Made by a program: the position numbers and the translations under genes
Notes under the pieces: generated by a model
Databases searched by the model: none
Seen by the model: only the letters and a program-made list of their open reading frames with translations
What the model was told of the DNA's origin: nothing
Source of the DNA: an uncultured Oscillospiraceae bacterium
GTDB taxonomy: Bacteria > Bacillota > Clostridia > Oscillospirales > Oscillospiraceae
Reading direction: 5' to 3'
Length of the DNA: 35,951 nt
NCBI GenBank assembly: GCA_947626585.1
Contig: CANQSU010000006.1
Span: 1 to 35,951, forward strand
Part shown: piece after piece, positions 1 through 8,188 of the stretch
Numbering within the stretch: position 1 is the stretch's first letter
Layout: every line of letters starts with the position of its first letter

Positions 1-93
1 CTGCAGACGATACCCAAGGAGATCATGGAGCGGGAGTCCGGGTTCGGCGTCTGCCGGTACCGGGTGCGGGAGGAGTTTCAGATCAGGGCATAA
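1..93 (+). CDS. 3' end of an unidentified protein (partial)
   Basis: An open frame enters from the left edge and stops at TAA 91-93, giving the last 30 residues, which end in EEFQIRA. It is followed five bases later by a strong terminator, as expected for a real gene end. The piece is rich in charged residues and carries no motif that I recognise, so no function is offered. Confidence 0.6.
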   Translation: MQTIPKEIMERESGFGVCRYRVREEFQIRA

Positions 94-97
94 GAAA

Positions 98-140
98 CCC
101 CCGGTCGATCTTGTGGAGGCTCGACCGGGGGCTTTTCTTT
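98..140. terminator. Bidirectional intrinsic terminator
   Basis: A perfect 11-bp stem (98-108 with 121-131, 12-base loop) is followed on the plus strand by CTTTTCTTT. On the minus strand it is followed by TTTCTTA. It lies between two convergent gene ends, so it can end both the left-edge gene and the long minus-strand operon whose last stop is at 207. Confidence 0.85.
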
Positions 141-206
141 GTTTCGGCAGCGCAAAAATTGGGCCGTGTTCTTTAGAACTTTCAGGATGTTTTTCCTTTT
201 ATGGAA

Positions 207-2855
207 CTACTCCACCAACCCATACTTGACCTTGATGCGGTCCAGCTTCTCCAGCATGGGCTCGGCGGCAAAGAAGAGCGCCAGCGCCGTGGCCGCCGCC
301 TGGACGCAGTCCATGGGGAAGCCGGTGAAGTAATAGGTCAGGATCACGCCCCAATTCACCGTGGCCGACCAGGTCAGAGCGGAGGCCGGGTTCATGATCC
401 CGCCGTAGACCACGATGGCGGTGATGGCGCCGAACACCGCCAGCGCCTCCCGATTGCGGCGCAGAAGCCCCCTGCGGAACAGCACCCCCGCCAGAAACCC
501 GATGATCCCCATGGCGAACATCTGCCAGGGCGTCAGAGGTCCCTGGGAGAAAAACATATTGGACGCCAGCATGGTCAGCGAGCCCACCAGGAAGCCCGTC
601 TCGCCGCCGAAGGCCACCCCCGCGATGATGGTGATCGCCATCACCGGCTTGAACTGGGGCAGCATGAAAAACGCCACCCGGCCCGCCACCCCCAGGGCGC
701 ACAGGACGGCCGTGATCACAAGCTCCCGCGCCTGGGGCCGGCGGCCCTCGAACACCAGGAAGAACGGCAGCATACACTCCAGCAGCACCAACAGGGAGAT
801 GAAATAGTATTTCCGGTCCCCCAGATAAAATCGGCCTACGAACAGCGTCACGGGGATACACAGCAATATCATCACCGCGGCCGCGGCGGTCCGTTTGCTC
901 AGCTTTCCCTTCGCTGCCGGGGATTGGAGCGCCGCGGCGGGCGGTTTCGACCGCCTGCCGATGGAGGCGGCCAGCGCCGCCAGCGCCGCGATGAGCACCC
1001 CGTACACCGCCAGGCTGGGGGCCGCCGCCTCCGTCAGTCCGCCGCCGGTGACGAGAGCGCTGAGGTCCGTCACCGAAAGCGCCTTGAGAAAGGCTCCCAA
1101 GGCCACCAGGGCGCTCACGATTGCGGTTATTTTTCGCCACCGCGGCAGTGTCTTGACGGCGGCCCGCTCCGACTGCTTTTCGGGCAGCGTATATCCGGTC
1201 CCGTCGGTCGGTTCCTCCCGGGGCAATGTCCCACCGCAGGCGCGGATCACGTCCTCCGCCGTCACCGCCTCCGGCAGCACGGCCCGGCACATGCGGCTGG
1301 CCGATGTGGTGTAAAAGCTGTTGCCGGAAAAGAACCGGCGGGGCGTGTCCTGGGCCACGATGTTCCCGTCAAAGAACAGGGCGCAGCGGTGGGCGTGGCG
1401 GGCGCAGAACTCCACGTCGTGGCTGGCCATGAGCACCGTCACTCCGGCGGCCAGCAGGTCCCGCAGGATGCGGGCGAACACCAATTTGAACTCCGCGTCC
1501 AGGCCCTTTGTGGGCTCGTCCATGAGCAGGATCTCCGGGCGCAGGAGCAGCACCTTGGCCAGCGCCGCACGTTGCTGTTCGCCTCCGGAGAGGTCGTATG
1601 GGTGCCTGTCCAGAAGCTCTTCCAGCCGGCACAGCGTGACGATCTGAGCCAGCCGCTCCATCTGCACAGAGCCGTCTGTCCGGCGGCCCTGGAAGATCTC
1701 CTCCAAATCCTCCCGGACGGTCTTTTTGACAAAGAGCGTCTGCGGGTCCTGGGGCAGCACGCCCACGGCGCCCCTTGTGACGATGTCGCCCCGATAGGGC
1801 GTCTCCAGCCCCGCCAGCAGCTTCAGGGTAGTGGTCTTGCCGGTGCCGTTGCCGCCCAGCAGGGCCAGAAACTCGCCCCGCCTCACCCGCAGGTCCAGGC
1901 CCTTCACCACGTCGGGCCCGTCCTTATCGTATTTGAACCACACCCCCTGGGCCTCGATGGCGGCCTCCTCCGGGTATGGATAGGTCCGCTCCGCCGGAAG
2001 GGGCAGGGGCGGGTGGCGCTCACAATAGCGCTCCAGCCAGTTCCGTCCCTCGTTCACGGTGACGGGGCAGTCCCCCTCCGCCCCCGTGGCGGCCCAGATG
2101 CGCATGGGCGCGGGCATTGCCAGGGACATCCCCTGTCCCGCATTCAGCAGCTCCCGGCCCACCTCCGCCGGAGCGCCGGCGCAGACCAGTCTGCCCCCGT
2201 CCATGACGGCCACCCGGTGGGCGAGGGGGAACGCCTCCTCCAGCCGGTGCTCCGTCAGGATCACCGTGGTGCCCAGCTCCCGGTTGACCCGGCCCACGGC
2301 CGCCAGAAAGTCCGACGCGGCGATGGGGTCCAGCTGGCTGGTGGGCTCGTCCAGAATAAGGATCTGAGGCTGCATGACCATGACGGAGGCCAGATTCAGC
2401 AGCTGTTTCTGCCCGCCCGACAGCTCCGTCACGTTCTTGTAGAACCACGTCTGGATGCCGAAGAACGACGCCATCTCCGCCACCCGGCGGCGGATAGAGG
2501 GGGTGTCGCGGCCCAGGCTCTCCAAGCCGAAGGCCAGCTCGTGCCACACCTTATCCGTGACGATCTGGCTCTCCGGCGACTGCCGCACGAACCCGATGCG
2601 CTCGCTCTGGGCCCGCAGGTCCAGAGAATCCAGGTCCTCGCCGTCCACCAGGATCCTTCCCTCACGGACGCCGTGGGGCCGGAGGACGGTTTTCAGCTGT
2701 AAGAGCAGCGTGCTCTTGCCGCACCCGGACGGACCGCAGAGCACAAGGAATTCCCCCCGCTCCACGCTCAGGGTCAGGCCGTCCACGGCCCGCCGCTCCT
2801 GCTCCGGGTAGGTAAACGAGAGGTCCTGTATCTCAAGGATGTTGTTATCCGGCAT
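207..2855 (-). CDS. ECF transporter: two fused ATPase domains plus C-terminal membrane (S-like) domain
   Basis: This 882-aa protein is a double energy-coupling-factor ATPase. The first ABC domain has Walker A GPSGCGKST (residues 41-49), signature LSGGQ (145-149) and Walker B ILILDE (165-170). The second has Walker A GGNGTGKT (334-341), signature LSGGE (422-426) and Walker B ILLMDE (442-447). Residues from about 575 to the end are hydrophobic, with several membrane spans resembling an ECF substrate-binding S component (GVAFGGETGF, then a C-terminal helix pair). Separate EcfA and EcfA' proteins and a free S protein are more common, so the A-A-S fusion is notable. The ATG at 2855 follows GGAGGGG and overlaps the upstream EcfT gene by 11 bases. 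Its place under a cobalamin riboswitch makes corrinoids the likely substrate (inference). The ATPase assignment is firm; the substrate is not proven. Confidence 0.9.
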   Translation of the reverse strand: MPDNNILEIQDLSFTYPEQERRAVDGLTLSVERGEFLVLCGPSGCGKSTLLLQLKTVLRPHGVREGRILVDGEDLDSLDLRAQSERIGFVRQSPESQIVTDKVWHELAFGLESLGRDTPSIRRRVAEMASFFGIQTWFYKNVTELSGGQKQLLNLASVMVMQPQILILDEPTSQLDPIAASDFLAAVGRVNRELGTTVILTEHRLEEAFPLAHRVAVMDGGRLVCAGAPAEVGRELLNAGQGMSLAMPAPMRIWAATGAEGDCPVTVNEGRNWLERYCERHPPLPLPAERTYPYPEEAAIEAQGVWFKYDKDGPDVVKGLDLRVRRGEFLALLGGNGTGKTTTLKLLAGLETPYRGDIVTRGAVGVLPQDPQTLFVKKTVREDLEEIFQGRRTDGSVQMERLAQIVTLCRLEELLDRHPYDLSGGEQQRAALAKVLLLRPEILLMDEPTKGLDAEFKLVFARILRDLLAAGVTVLMASHDVEFCARHAHRCALFFDGNIVAQDTPRRFFSGNSFYTTSASRMCRAVLPEAVTAEDVIRACGGTLPREEPTDGTGYTLPEKQSERAAVKTLPRWRKITAIVSALVALGAFLKALSVTDLSALVTGGGLTEAAAPSLAVYGVLIAALAALAASIGRRSKPPAAALQSPAAKGKLSKRTAAAAVMILLCIPVTLFVGRFYLGDRKYYFISLLVLLECMLPFFLVFEGRRPQARELVITAVLCALGVAGRVAFFMLPQFKPVMAITIIAGVAFGGETGFLVGSLTMLASNMFFSQGPLTPWQMFAMGIIGFLAGVLFRRGLLRRNREALAVFGAITAIVVYGGIMNPASALTWSATVNWGVILTYYFTGFPMDCVQAAATALALFFAAEPMLEKLDRIKVKYGLVE

Positions 2856-3753
2856 GGGCGTTCCCCTCCGTGCGCTCGTTCCACTGCCTGTCGCCGTACA
2901 CGTCCATGGCCAGGGGCGTCAGGCACAGCGCCAGATACGCCGCGCCCAGCAGCACCGCCATGGGGGACGGCTCCACCCCGCCCAGGACGGGGAAGTACAG
3001 CCAGGACGCGCCCCCGGCGGCGGCCCCGGCGATCACGAAGCCGCCGGCGGACACAAGCCAGGTCAGGGCGTACCTGTCCCTCTCGTCCAGCGCGTAGATG
3101 GAGAACGCCGTCCGCCCCGGCAGGCCGTAGCCCCGGCTCCGCATGGAGTCCGCCGTCTCGATGGCGTTCTCCAAACTCCACGTCACCATGATGGACAGAA
3201 CGGTGACGGCCTCGCGGACCCGCCGCAGAAATCCCTCCTCATCGCCGCTCCGGCCCAGACACCGCCGGCTCTGGCTCACCCGGCGGAACTGCGCCTTGAA
3301 CCGGGGGACGAACCGCAGCGTCATGGACAGCACCAGGCTCATGGCCGGGATGATCCGGCCAAACAGGTACACGAACTTGTCCGTGGTCAGCACCTCGGTG
3401 CAGGAGGAAAACCACAGCACCACGCTCACCAGCATGGCGGCGGAGGCAACGCCGTACCAGATGCTCTCCGCCGTCAGGGGATTGCCGGTGGGCAGGTACA
3501 GGAGGATGGTGGCCCCCTCGTGGTTGAACGCGGGGTTCACCACCGCCGCCAGCAGGGCCATGGGCAGCAGATACCGAAGGCCAGACCTCACCGCCCGGCC
3601 CCCTTTCAGCACGACCTGATAGGCGAACGCGGAGGCCAGGGAGATGCAGATGTAGGCCGGGTGGGTGAGGAACATGGTACAGCCCAGCACCAGCGCGAAG
3701 TACAGAAAGTTGACCAGTGGGTGGCAGCTTGAAAATGTGTCCGCGTGTCTCAT
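2845..3753 (-). CDS. ecfT: ECF transporter transmembrane coupling subunit (EcfT)
   Basis: This 302-aa polytopic membrane protein couples ATP hydrolysis to movement of the substrate-binding subunit. Family features seen are NPAFNHEGAT near residues 73-82 and the coupling-helix motif SMRSRGYG (203-210), which is the ARG-type motif that docks on the ATPases. Amphipathic, basic coupling segments follow residue 148 and several hydrophobic helices surround them. The chosen ATG at 3753 has GGAAAGGAG upstream; a longer open frame to 3909 lacks membrane character and is rejected. It starts 17 bases after the stop of the tethered DUF4430 gene and its end overlaps the ATPase gene by 11 bases, so the two subunits should be made together. 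Confidence 0.92.
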   Translation of the reverse strand: MRHADTFSSCHPLVNFLYFALVLGCTMFLTHPAYICISLASAFAYQVVLKGGRAVRSGLRYLLPMALLAAVVNPAFNHEGATILLYLPTGNPLTAESIWYGVASAAMLVSVVLWFSSCTEVLTTDKFVYLFGRIIPAMSLVLSMTLRFVPRFKAQFRRVSQSRRCLGRSGDEEGFLRRVREAVTVLSIMVTWSLENAIETADSMRSRGYGLPGRTAFSIYALDERDRYALTWLVSAGGFVIAGAAAGGASWLYFPVLGGVEPSPMAVLLGAAYLALCLTPLAMDVYGDRQWNERTEGNAHAG

Positions 3754-3770
3754 GGGGCGCTCCTTTCCCC

Positions 3771-4703
3771 TCAACCCTGCACCGCGCCCGTGCCGCCCAC
3801 GTCGGCGCCCAGATTGCAGGTGTACACCCAGCGGATGACGTCGCCGTCGGAGAGGGTATAGGCGCTGCAGCCGTAGTTGGGAAATACGCTGTTGACGCTG
3901 TACATCCACCCGGACAGCTCCCCGCAGTCGAACTCATACAGATTGCCGATGCCCTCCACATAGACGGAGTTGTACATGGGGGTGAAGGATGCCTCCATGT
4001 GGATGCCGTTGGCCCGGGTCACCCGCTTCAGCACGTCATATACGCTCTCGCCCTCGGTGAAGGTCACGGAGGTGGTCCCCAGCAGCGTGCCGCCGGGGGG
4101 CACCAGTCTCGCCTTGCCGGGGGTCAGATAGTCCATGTTGTTCAGGATGGTGGCGCAGGAGATGGAGATGGTACACACCGGCTCCCGAGGCTCCGGCGTT
4201 GGTGTAGGAGCGGGTGTGGGTACGGGTGTAGTTACCGGTGTGGGTTCGACCGGCTCCGGCGTGGGTGCGGGCGTCGGAGTTGGTGCGGGTGCCGGCGTGG
4301 GAGCAGGCGTCGGCTTTTCCGGTTCCGAAGTCGGCGCGGACGTAGGTTTTACAGGCTCCGGGGTCGGGGCGGATGTTGGCTTTTCAGGCTCCGGGGTAAG
4401 CGTGGGCGCAGGCGCGGCCGGCTCCAACATGGGCGTGGTCGTAGGAGCGGCGGGATCCGCTGTCCCCGCCGCCGGACTGTCCGACGGCCCGGCAGCGCTC
4501 ACCCGTTCTGTCACGGACGGGGAGGGCGCGGCGGTGGGTCCGTCCTCCGGGGTCCCGCTGACGGCGGCGCTGGGCCCGCCCCCAGCGGTCCAGCCGTGGG
4601 AGTCCGGGGAGCTGCCGCCGATGTAGAAGGCCACGGCCAGCGCCGCGACGATCACCGCCGCCGCGATGACCTTCCCCCTGTGCTTGTTCCAAAACTCTCT
4701 CAT
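3771..4703 (-). CDS. Membrane-tethered DUF4430 (transcobalamin C-terminal-like) protein on a Pro/Thr stalk
   Basis: This 310-aa protein has a basic N-terminus and one hydrophobic helix (residues 11-29), which acts as a signal anchor. A low-complexity linker follows (about 30-175), the last part being runs of TPEP, TPAP and KPTSAP units that look like an extended cell-wall-spanning stalk. Residues about 177-302 form a DUF4430 domain: VYDVLKRVT (221-229), then GELSGWMYSVN (261-271) and SDGDVIRWVY (285-294), the hallmark strand pair. Four cysteines (183, 260, 279, 296) could form disulfides. In animals this fold is the C-terminal B12-binding domain of intrinsic factor and transcobalamin. ATG at 4703 overlaps the upstream stop as ATGA, and EcfT follows 17 bases downstream. 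I infer a membrane-proximal corrinoid-handling partner of the ECF transporter. Binding is not shown. Confidence 0.85.
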   Translation of the reverse strand: MREFWNKHRGKVIAAAVIVAALAVAFYIGGSSPDSHGWTAGGGPSAAVSGTPEDGPTAAPSPSVTERVSAAGPSDSPAAGTADPAAPTTTPMLEPAAPAPTLTPEPEKPTSAPTPEPVKPTSAPTSEPEKPTPAPTPAPAPTPTPAPTPEPVEPTPVTTPVPTPAPTPTPEPREPVCTISISCATILNNMDYLTPGKARLVPPGGTLLGTTSVTFTEGESVYDVLKRVTRANGIHMEASFTPMYNSVYVEGIGNLYEFDCGELSGWMYSVNSVFPNYGCSAYTLSDGDVIRWVYTCNLGADVGGTGAVQG

Positions 4704-6304
4704 GACTGTTTCCCGCCCGTCTTGCGGTCCAGCTTGTCACAGAAGCGGTGAATGACCGCCGCCACCTCGCAGCGGGCGGCGCTTCCGCCGGGATCCAGGA
4801 CACCGCCGTCTTTGCCGGTGAGCAGCCCCTCGGCCACGGCCCACTCCATGGCCTCCCGCGCATAGGAAGAGATTTGGCCGGCGTCGCCGTAACCCCTCAG
4901 ATCGGCGGCCGCTGAGGTGTCGTACCCTTTGTAAACCGCATAGCGCATGAGCATGAGGGCCATCTGCTCCCGGGTGACGTTGTCCCCCACGCCGAATTTG
5001 GTGTCGGGATAGCCCTCGATGATTTTATTTCTGTTGGCCCAGATCACCGCGTCGGTGTACCACTGGCCGGCCGCCGCGTCCCCGAAGGAGGACCCGCCGC
5101 TGACGGCGGGCTCCCCGTCCAGACGGTACAGCACCGTGGCCAGCATCTCACGGGTCATGGGGGAGAGGGGGGCAAATCTGCCGTCCCCCACGCCGCCGAA
5201 CAGTCCCTTGTGGACCGCAAACGCCACGTCGTCATAGAACCAGTCGTCCTTCGAAACGTCGCTGAAGCTGATGTCCGGGATGTCGGGGACGGGCTCGTCC
5301 CCCTCTTCCGGCGTCATATCGTACAGTGTGTTCATGCCGTTCATCGCCCGCTTTGCCGCCGCCAGGGCGTACAGGCCCTGCTCGGTGGCCATGCCGTCCA
5401 CACCGCCGCCGTCGCCGGTGTGGACGAAGCCCTTGCCGGGGGTGTAGAAGCTCAGCAGCGCGTCAAGGACCGTCCGGCCGTTTTTGATAAATCGGCTGTC
5501 GTCCAGACTGACGCCCAGTTCGGTGAGGGCCACCACCACCTGTGCGGTGGATTCGCAGGTGGGTATCCCCGCACCGAAGGTGGCGGACGCGCTGAAACTG
5601 CCGTCCCCGTTCTGCAGGGCGGACAGCCTTGCCAACGCCCGGTCCACCGCCGCCCGGACGTCGGCCCGGTCCGTGTACTTCGCCAGCGCCTGGAGGGCCA
5701 TGCCGGTGACGTCGGCGTCGTCCCCCCGGCCGCTCACCAGGGCCCAGCCGCCGTCCTTCTCCTCCCGGCTGAGGATGTAGTCCACGTACATCTCCCTGGT
5801 GGCCTGGATCTTGGCGTCGGGGTCGACGGGCATATCGTATCTGCCGCTGTCCAGGGCGATTAGCGCCCAGATGGGGCCGTTGATACCCTGCCAGATGGTC
5901 TTGTCAAAGTCTCCCAAAGGCTTTGTTAGGTCATAGCCTGCCACGCTGTGGGGGTCCTTTCCGATGGCCGTCAAGGCCAGGATCACACGGGAGTACTCCG
6001 TGTACTTGTGGGCGTGGAGCTGTCCGTTCCGCTCCAGGACATAGTTCTCCAGGTTTTTGTAATAGGTATCGTACCAGCTTTGGGGCACGGCCTCGCCGGA
6101 GCGGGCCAGGCCGATAATAGCCCACTCGCCGCCGGTGGAACCCACTTGGGGATTGCTCACCGTCTGATACATATACGCCGCTGTATCCTGAATGGCGGCC
6201 TCTAAAGCCTTGTCGCTGACTGCGGCGGAAGCGTTCACTGTCAGGCCCAGAAGCATGACCAGTGTGATTAGTAAACTCAGTCCTCTTTGCTTGAGCTGTT
6301 TCAT
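4700..6304 (-). CDS. SLH-anchored alpha/alpha-barrel protein (terpenoid cyclase / transcobalamin N-domain type)
   Basis: This 534-aa exported protein has a signal peptide (residues 1-28, cleavage near ASA-AVS). Residues about 30-330 form repeated helical-hairpin units of the prenyltransferase/squalene-cyclase superfamily: DVTGMALQALAKY (198-210), ESTAQVVVALTELG (251-264) and MATEQGLYALAAAK (305-318). Transcobalamin and intrinsic factor N-terminal domains share this alpha/alpha barrel. Catalytic aspartate motifs of true cyclases are not evident and the protein is outside the cell, so a ligand-binding role is more likely. Three SLH modules follow (about 346-390, 408-450, 468-520), which would hold it on secondary cell-wall polymers. 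ATG at 6304 overlaps the previous stop (ATGA) and its own stop overlaps the DUF4430 start, so barrel and beta domain are translated in tandem. Confidence 0.85.
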   Translation of the reverse strand: MKQLKQRGLSLLITLVMLLGLTVNASAAVSDKALEAAIQDTAAYMYQTVSNPQVGSTGGEWAIIGLARSGEAVPQSWYDTYYKNLENYVLERNGQLHAHKYTEYSRVILALTAIGKDPHSVAGYDLTKPLGDFDKTIWQGINGPIWALIALDSGRYDMPVDPDAKIQATREMYVDYILSREEKDGGWALVSGRGDDADVTGMALQALAKYTDRADVRAAVDRALARLSALQNGDGSFSASATFGAGIPTCESTAQVVVALTELGVSLDDSRFIKNGRTVLDALLSFYTPGKGFVHTGDGGGVDGMATEQGLYALAAAKRAMNGMNTLYDMTPEEGDEPVPDIPDISFSDVSKDDWFYDDVAFAVHKGLFGGVGDGRFAPLSPMTREMLATVLYRLDGEPAVSGGSSFGDAAAGQWYTDAVIWANRNKIIEGYPDTKFGVGDNVTREQMALMLMRYAVYKGYDTSAAADLRGYGDAGQISSYAREAMEWAVAEGLLTGKDGGVLDPGGSAARCEVAAVIHRFCDKLDRKTGGKQS

Positions 6305-7050
6305 TTGACGTATTCCTCCTTGTGAACTCCGTCGCGGGACGACGCCTCTGGAGATCCCGATGAAGCGCCGCGTGCCCGCAGCCAGAATTGACGCATGTGT
6401 TTCATGGTGTTCTTCCCCAGCACAGGTATCCCGATCTGATAGAACAGATTCTGCTCATTTCCGCAGCCCAACTTCTTCAGCTGTTTCCTCTGTGCTGCCG
6501 TCACCACCGGCGGCAGGCCCATCCTCTGCGCGGACCGGACCAGCCCTTCCAGCATCTCGCGGTCTGAGTCCAGAATTGTGATGTGCTTGGCCTGTGCGAT
6601 CCGATAAAATGGCTCCAGGTCGATTCGATCCGGCCAGTCCGGAGGCCACCGCCGCTCATCGCGCAAATTCTTACGTCGGATAATGGCCTGCGTCTTTGCC
6701 CGCTCCAAACTGCCAAAGCGCTTCCGAATATAAATTTTGTAAATACAGTAGATCCGTCCAAACTGCAGTTTCCTTTCGGCCCCTGTCCGCGTTTTGAGAA
6801 AGATGTCCAAAAGCTCCTCATCCGTATAGCTCTCATATACTTGGAGGCCGATCTGACTGCTCAGGCAAAAAGTTTCGTAAATTTCATCATCGCAGCTCTT
6901 GAAATCCCCGGTCTCCTGAGCCTCTTCGTCCAACTCAGAGAGCCATTGACGATACCCTTCCAGCTGTTTCCGGGTAAGCTTGCAGCTTTCGCTCTTTTTG
7001 TTTATGGGACCTCCTTTGGGCTTGCCGGGAATGGGCCCGCCGCAACGCAC
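6301..7050 (-). CDS. Unrecognised 249-aa protein with a possible homing-endonuclease-associated repeat
   Basis: The protein is charged, has no signal peptide or membrane span, and ends in EEYVK overlapping the next ATG. Residues about 77-119 contain a segment ending FGSLERAKTQA, which resembles the short repeat found beside HNH and homing endonucleases; this is a weak match by eye and no nuclease active site is visible. The gene looks lower in GC than its neighbours, hinting at later acquisition. The start is uncertain. The longest frame begins at a GTG (7050) preceded at 8 bases by GGGGAG. A much better Shine-Dalgarno, AAAGGAGGT (7017-7009), lies inside the frame just before an ATA codon (7005-7003), with no ATG nearby. 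It sits 46 bases after the TIM-barrel stop, within the operon. Confidence 0.6.
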   Translation of the reverse strand: MRCGGPIPGKPKGGPINKKSESCKLTRKQLEGYRQWLSELDEEAQETGDFKSCDDEIYETFCLSSQIGLQVYESYTDEELLDIFLKTRTGAERKLQFGRIYCIYKIYIRKRFGSLERAKTQAIIRRKNLRDERRWPPDWPDRIDLEPFYRIAQAKHITILDSDREMLEGLVRSAQRMGLPPVVTAAQRKQLKKLGCGNEQNLFYQIGIPVLGKNTMKHMRQFWLRARGASSGSPEASSRDGVHKEEYVK

Positions 7051-7096
7051 GAGTGTGACTCCCCGTGGCGGGGCTCATTTTGTGTGTTCAGAGCAA

Positions 7097-8071
7097 CTAA
7101 ATCTTCCCGTTCAGCAGCCGGCATTGCCGCCACAGCGCATCCCGCTTCCGCGGCCAGTCCTCTCCGCTCAGCTCATGGGTGAGCCAGGACGGCGCGATGC
7201 GCTCCAGCACCGGCAGGATCGCCGGGTCCGTCCAGGGCTCATGCCGGTCGATTTGCAGGATGTGCCGGTAACTGACGCCGAACCGCTCCGCCGGGTCTGC
7301 GGGAAGGTCCGGCGGCACCGCCCCGGTGTGTGCCGCCACGTAGGCCCCGCTGAGGGACTGGTGCAGGTGGACACCCCGCACCCACCGGGCCAGGCTCCCG
7401 TGCCGCTCCAGCATCTTTTGGATATAGGCGGCCCCCTCCGCTTGGGTGCGGAGGCGGGTGTTGGTGTTCATCAGGTGCCCCGTGTCCAGAAGGAGACCTT
7501 TTTGGCCGTAATGGACCCCGTCCAGCAGCCGCTCGGTCAGTCTCGGCTCCGTAAAGGTGAACCCGGGCCACCACTGGTTTTCCATCAAAAACGCGAAGGG
7601 CCACTCCCGGCCGTCCAGCAGGGTGTTGATGAGCTCCGCCGAGGCGTCGATGACCTCCTCGCTGCTGTGGAGCCAGCGGCAGGTGAAGGTCTCCTCCACC
7701 GAGACGTCGGAGACATGGAACACTACATAGTCCGGCCTCAGCGCCGCGGCCCGCTCCAGGTCCGCCCGGTATGCGGCCAGCAGCGTCTCCCGGCCGGTGC
7801 CGCCGTAGAAGCGGCGCACATTCTCCATATTGTCGAACTTCCGCTCCAGCGCCGTATGGTCCTCCCGGTACAGATCCAGCCAGTCCGAGAAAAAGGTCAG
7901 GTGGTAGCCGATTACCATGCCCTCGGGCAGCCCGGGCGGGAAATCCTCCCCGGCCCAGATGCCCTCCAAACCGTCGCAGCCCAGGTCCCGCAATTCGCGT
8001 TCCACCGCGTCCCAGTTTCCGAACTCCGCCAGAGCCCGGCCATCCAGGGGAAAGCTTACCGTCTGCCGCAC
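7097..8071 (-). CDS. Xylose-isomerase-like TIM-barrel protein (AP endonuclease 2 superfamily)
   Basis: This 324-aa cytoplasmic protein has the alternating strand/helix pattern of a TIM barrel. Candidate metal ligands lie at strand ends: H57 (GYHLTF), H119 (VFHVSD), E164 (LMENQWW), D196 and H199 (DTGHL) and H235/H237 (VHLHQS). That arrangement is typical of sugar-phosphate isomerase/epimerase and endonuclease IV relatives that bind divalent metals. The GTG start at 8071 has GAAGGG upstream. It sits downstream of a cobalamin riboswitch between the giant surface protein and the rest of the uptake operon. A role in handling an imported corrinoid or its lower ligand is possible but purely contextual. 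The fold is fairly sure; the substrate is unknown. Confidence 0.75.
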   Translation of the reverse strand: MRQTVSFPLDGRALAEFGNWDAVERELRDLGCDGLEGIWAGEDFPPGLPEGMVIGYHLTFFSDWLDLYREDHTALERKFDNMENVRRFYGGTGRETLLAAYRADLERAAALRPDYVVFHVSDVSVEETFTCRWLHSSEEVIDASAELINTLLDGREWPFAFLMENQWWPGFTFTEPRLTERLLDGVHYGQKGLLLDTGHLMNTNTRLRTQAEGAAYIQKMLERHGSLARWVRGVHLHQSLSGAYVAAHTGAVPPDLPADPAERFGVSYRHILQIDRHEPWTDPAILPVLERIAPSWLTHELSGEDWPRKRDALWRQCRLLNGKI

Positions 8072-8126
8072 CGCTTAGCCCTTCTTTCTCTCGTTGTACG
8101 CTGTCACAGCTGATCCGCTCCAAATG

Positions 8127-8166
8127 CGGCGTGAGCCGGACCCGGTTTCGGGTCCGGCATACGCCG
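8127..8166 (-). other. Intercistronic hairpin
   Basis: A stem of ten pairs (8135-8144 with 8149-8158, loop of 4) is extended by an outer six-pair stem (8127-8132 with 8161-8166) after a two-base internal loop. No T-run follows on the minus strand. It is therefore more likely an mRNA processing or stabilising element between the giant surface-protein gene and the TIM-barrel gene than a terminator. Confidence 0.6.
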
Positions 8167-8188
8167 TGTTGTTGTCATTTCGGGCCGG

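Noticed and set aside
201-2702. 833-codon plus-strand frame
   Set aside because: It is antisense to the ECF ATPase gene, whose Walker and signature motifs are intact, and its own translation is low-complexity His/Gln/Arg/Gly.
4200-4440. CRISPR-like or DNA repeat array
   Set aside because: The repetition is the codon pattern of a Pro/Thr/Glu stalk within the DUF4430 gene. There are no spacers and no cas genes.
4700-6304. A genuine terpene or hopene cyclase
   Set aside because: The protein is exported and SLH-anchored, lacks visible catalytic aspartate motifs and sits with DUF4430 and ECF genes. The barrel fold alone does not imply cyclisation.
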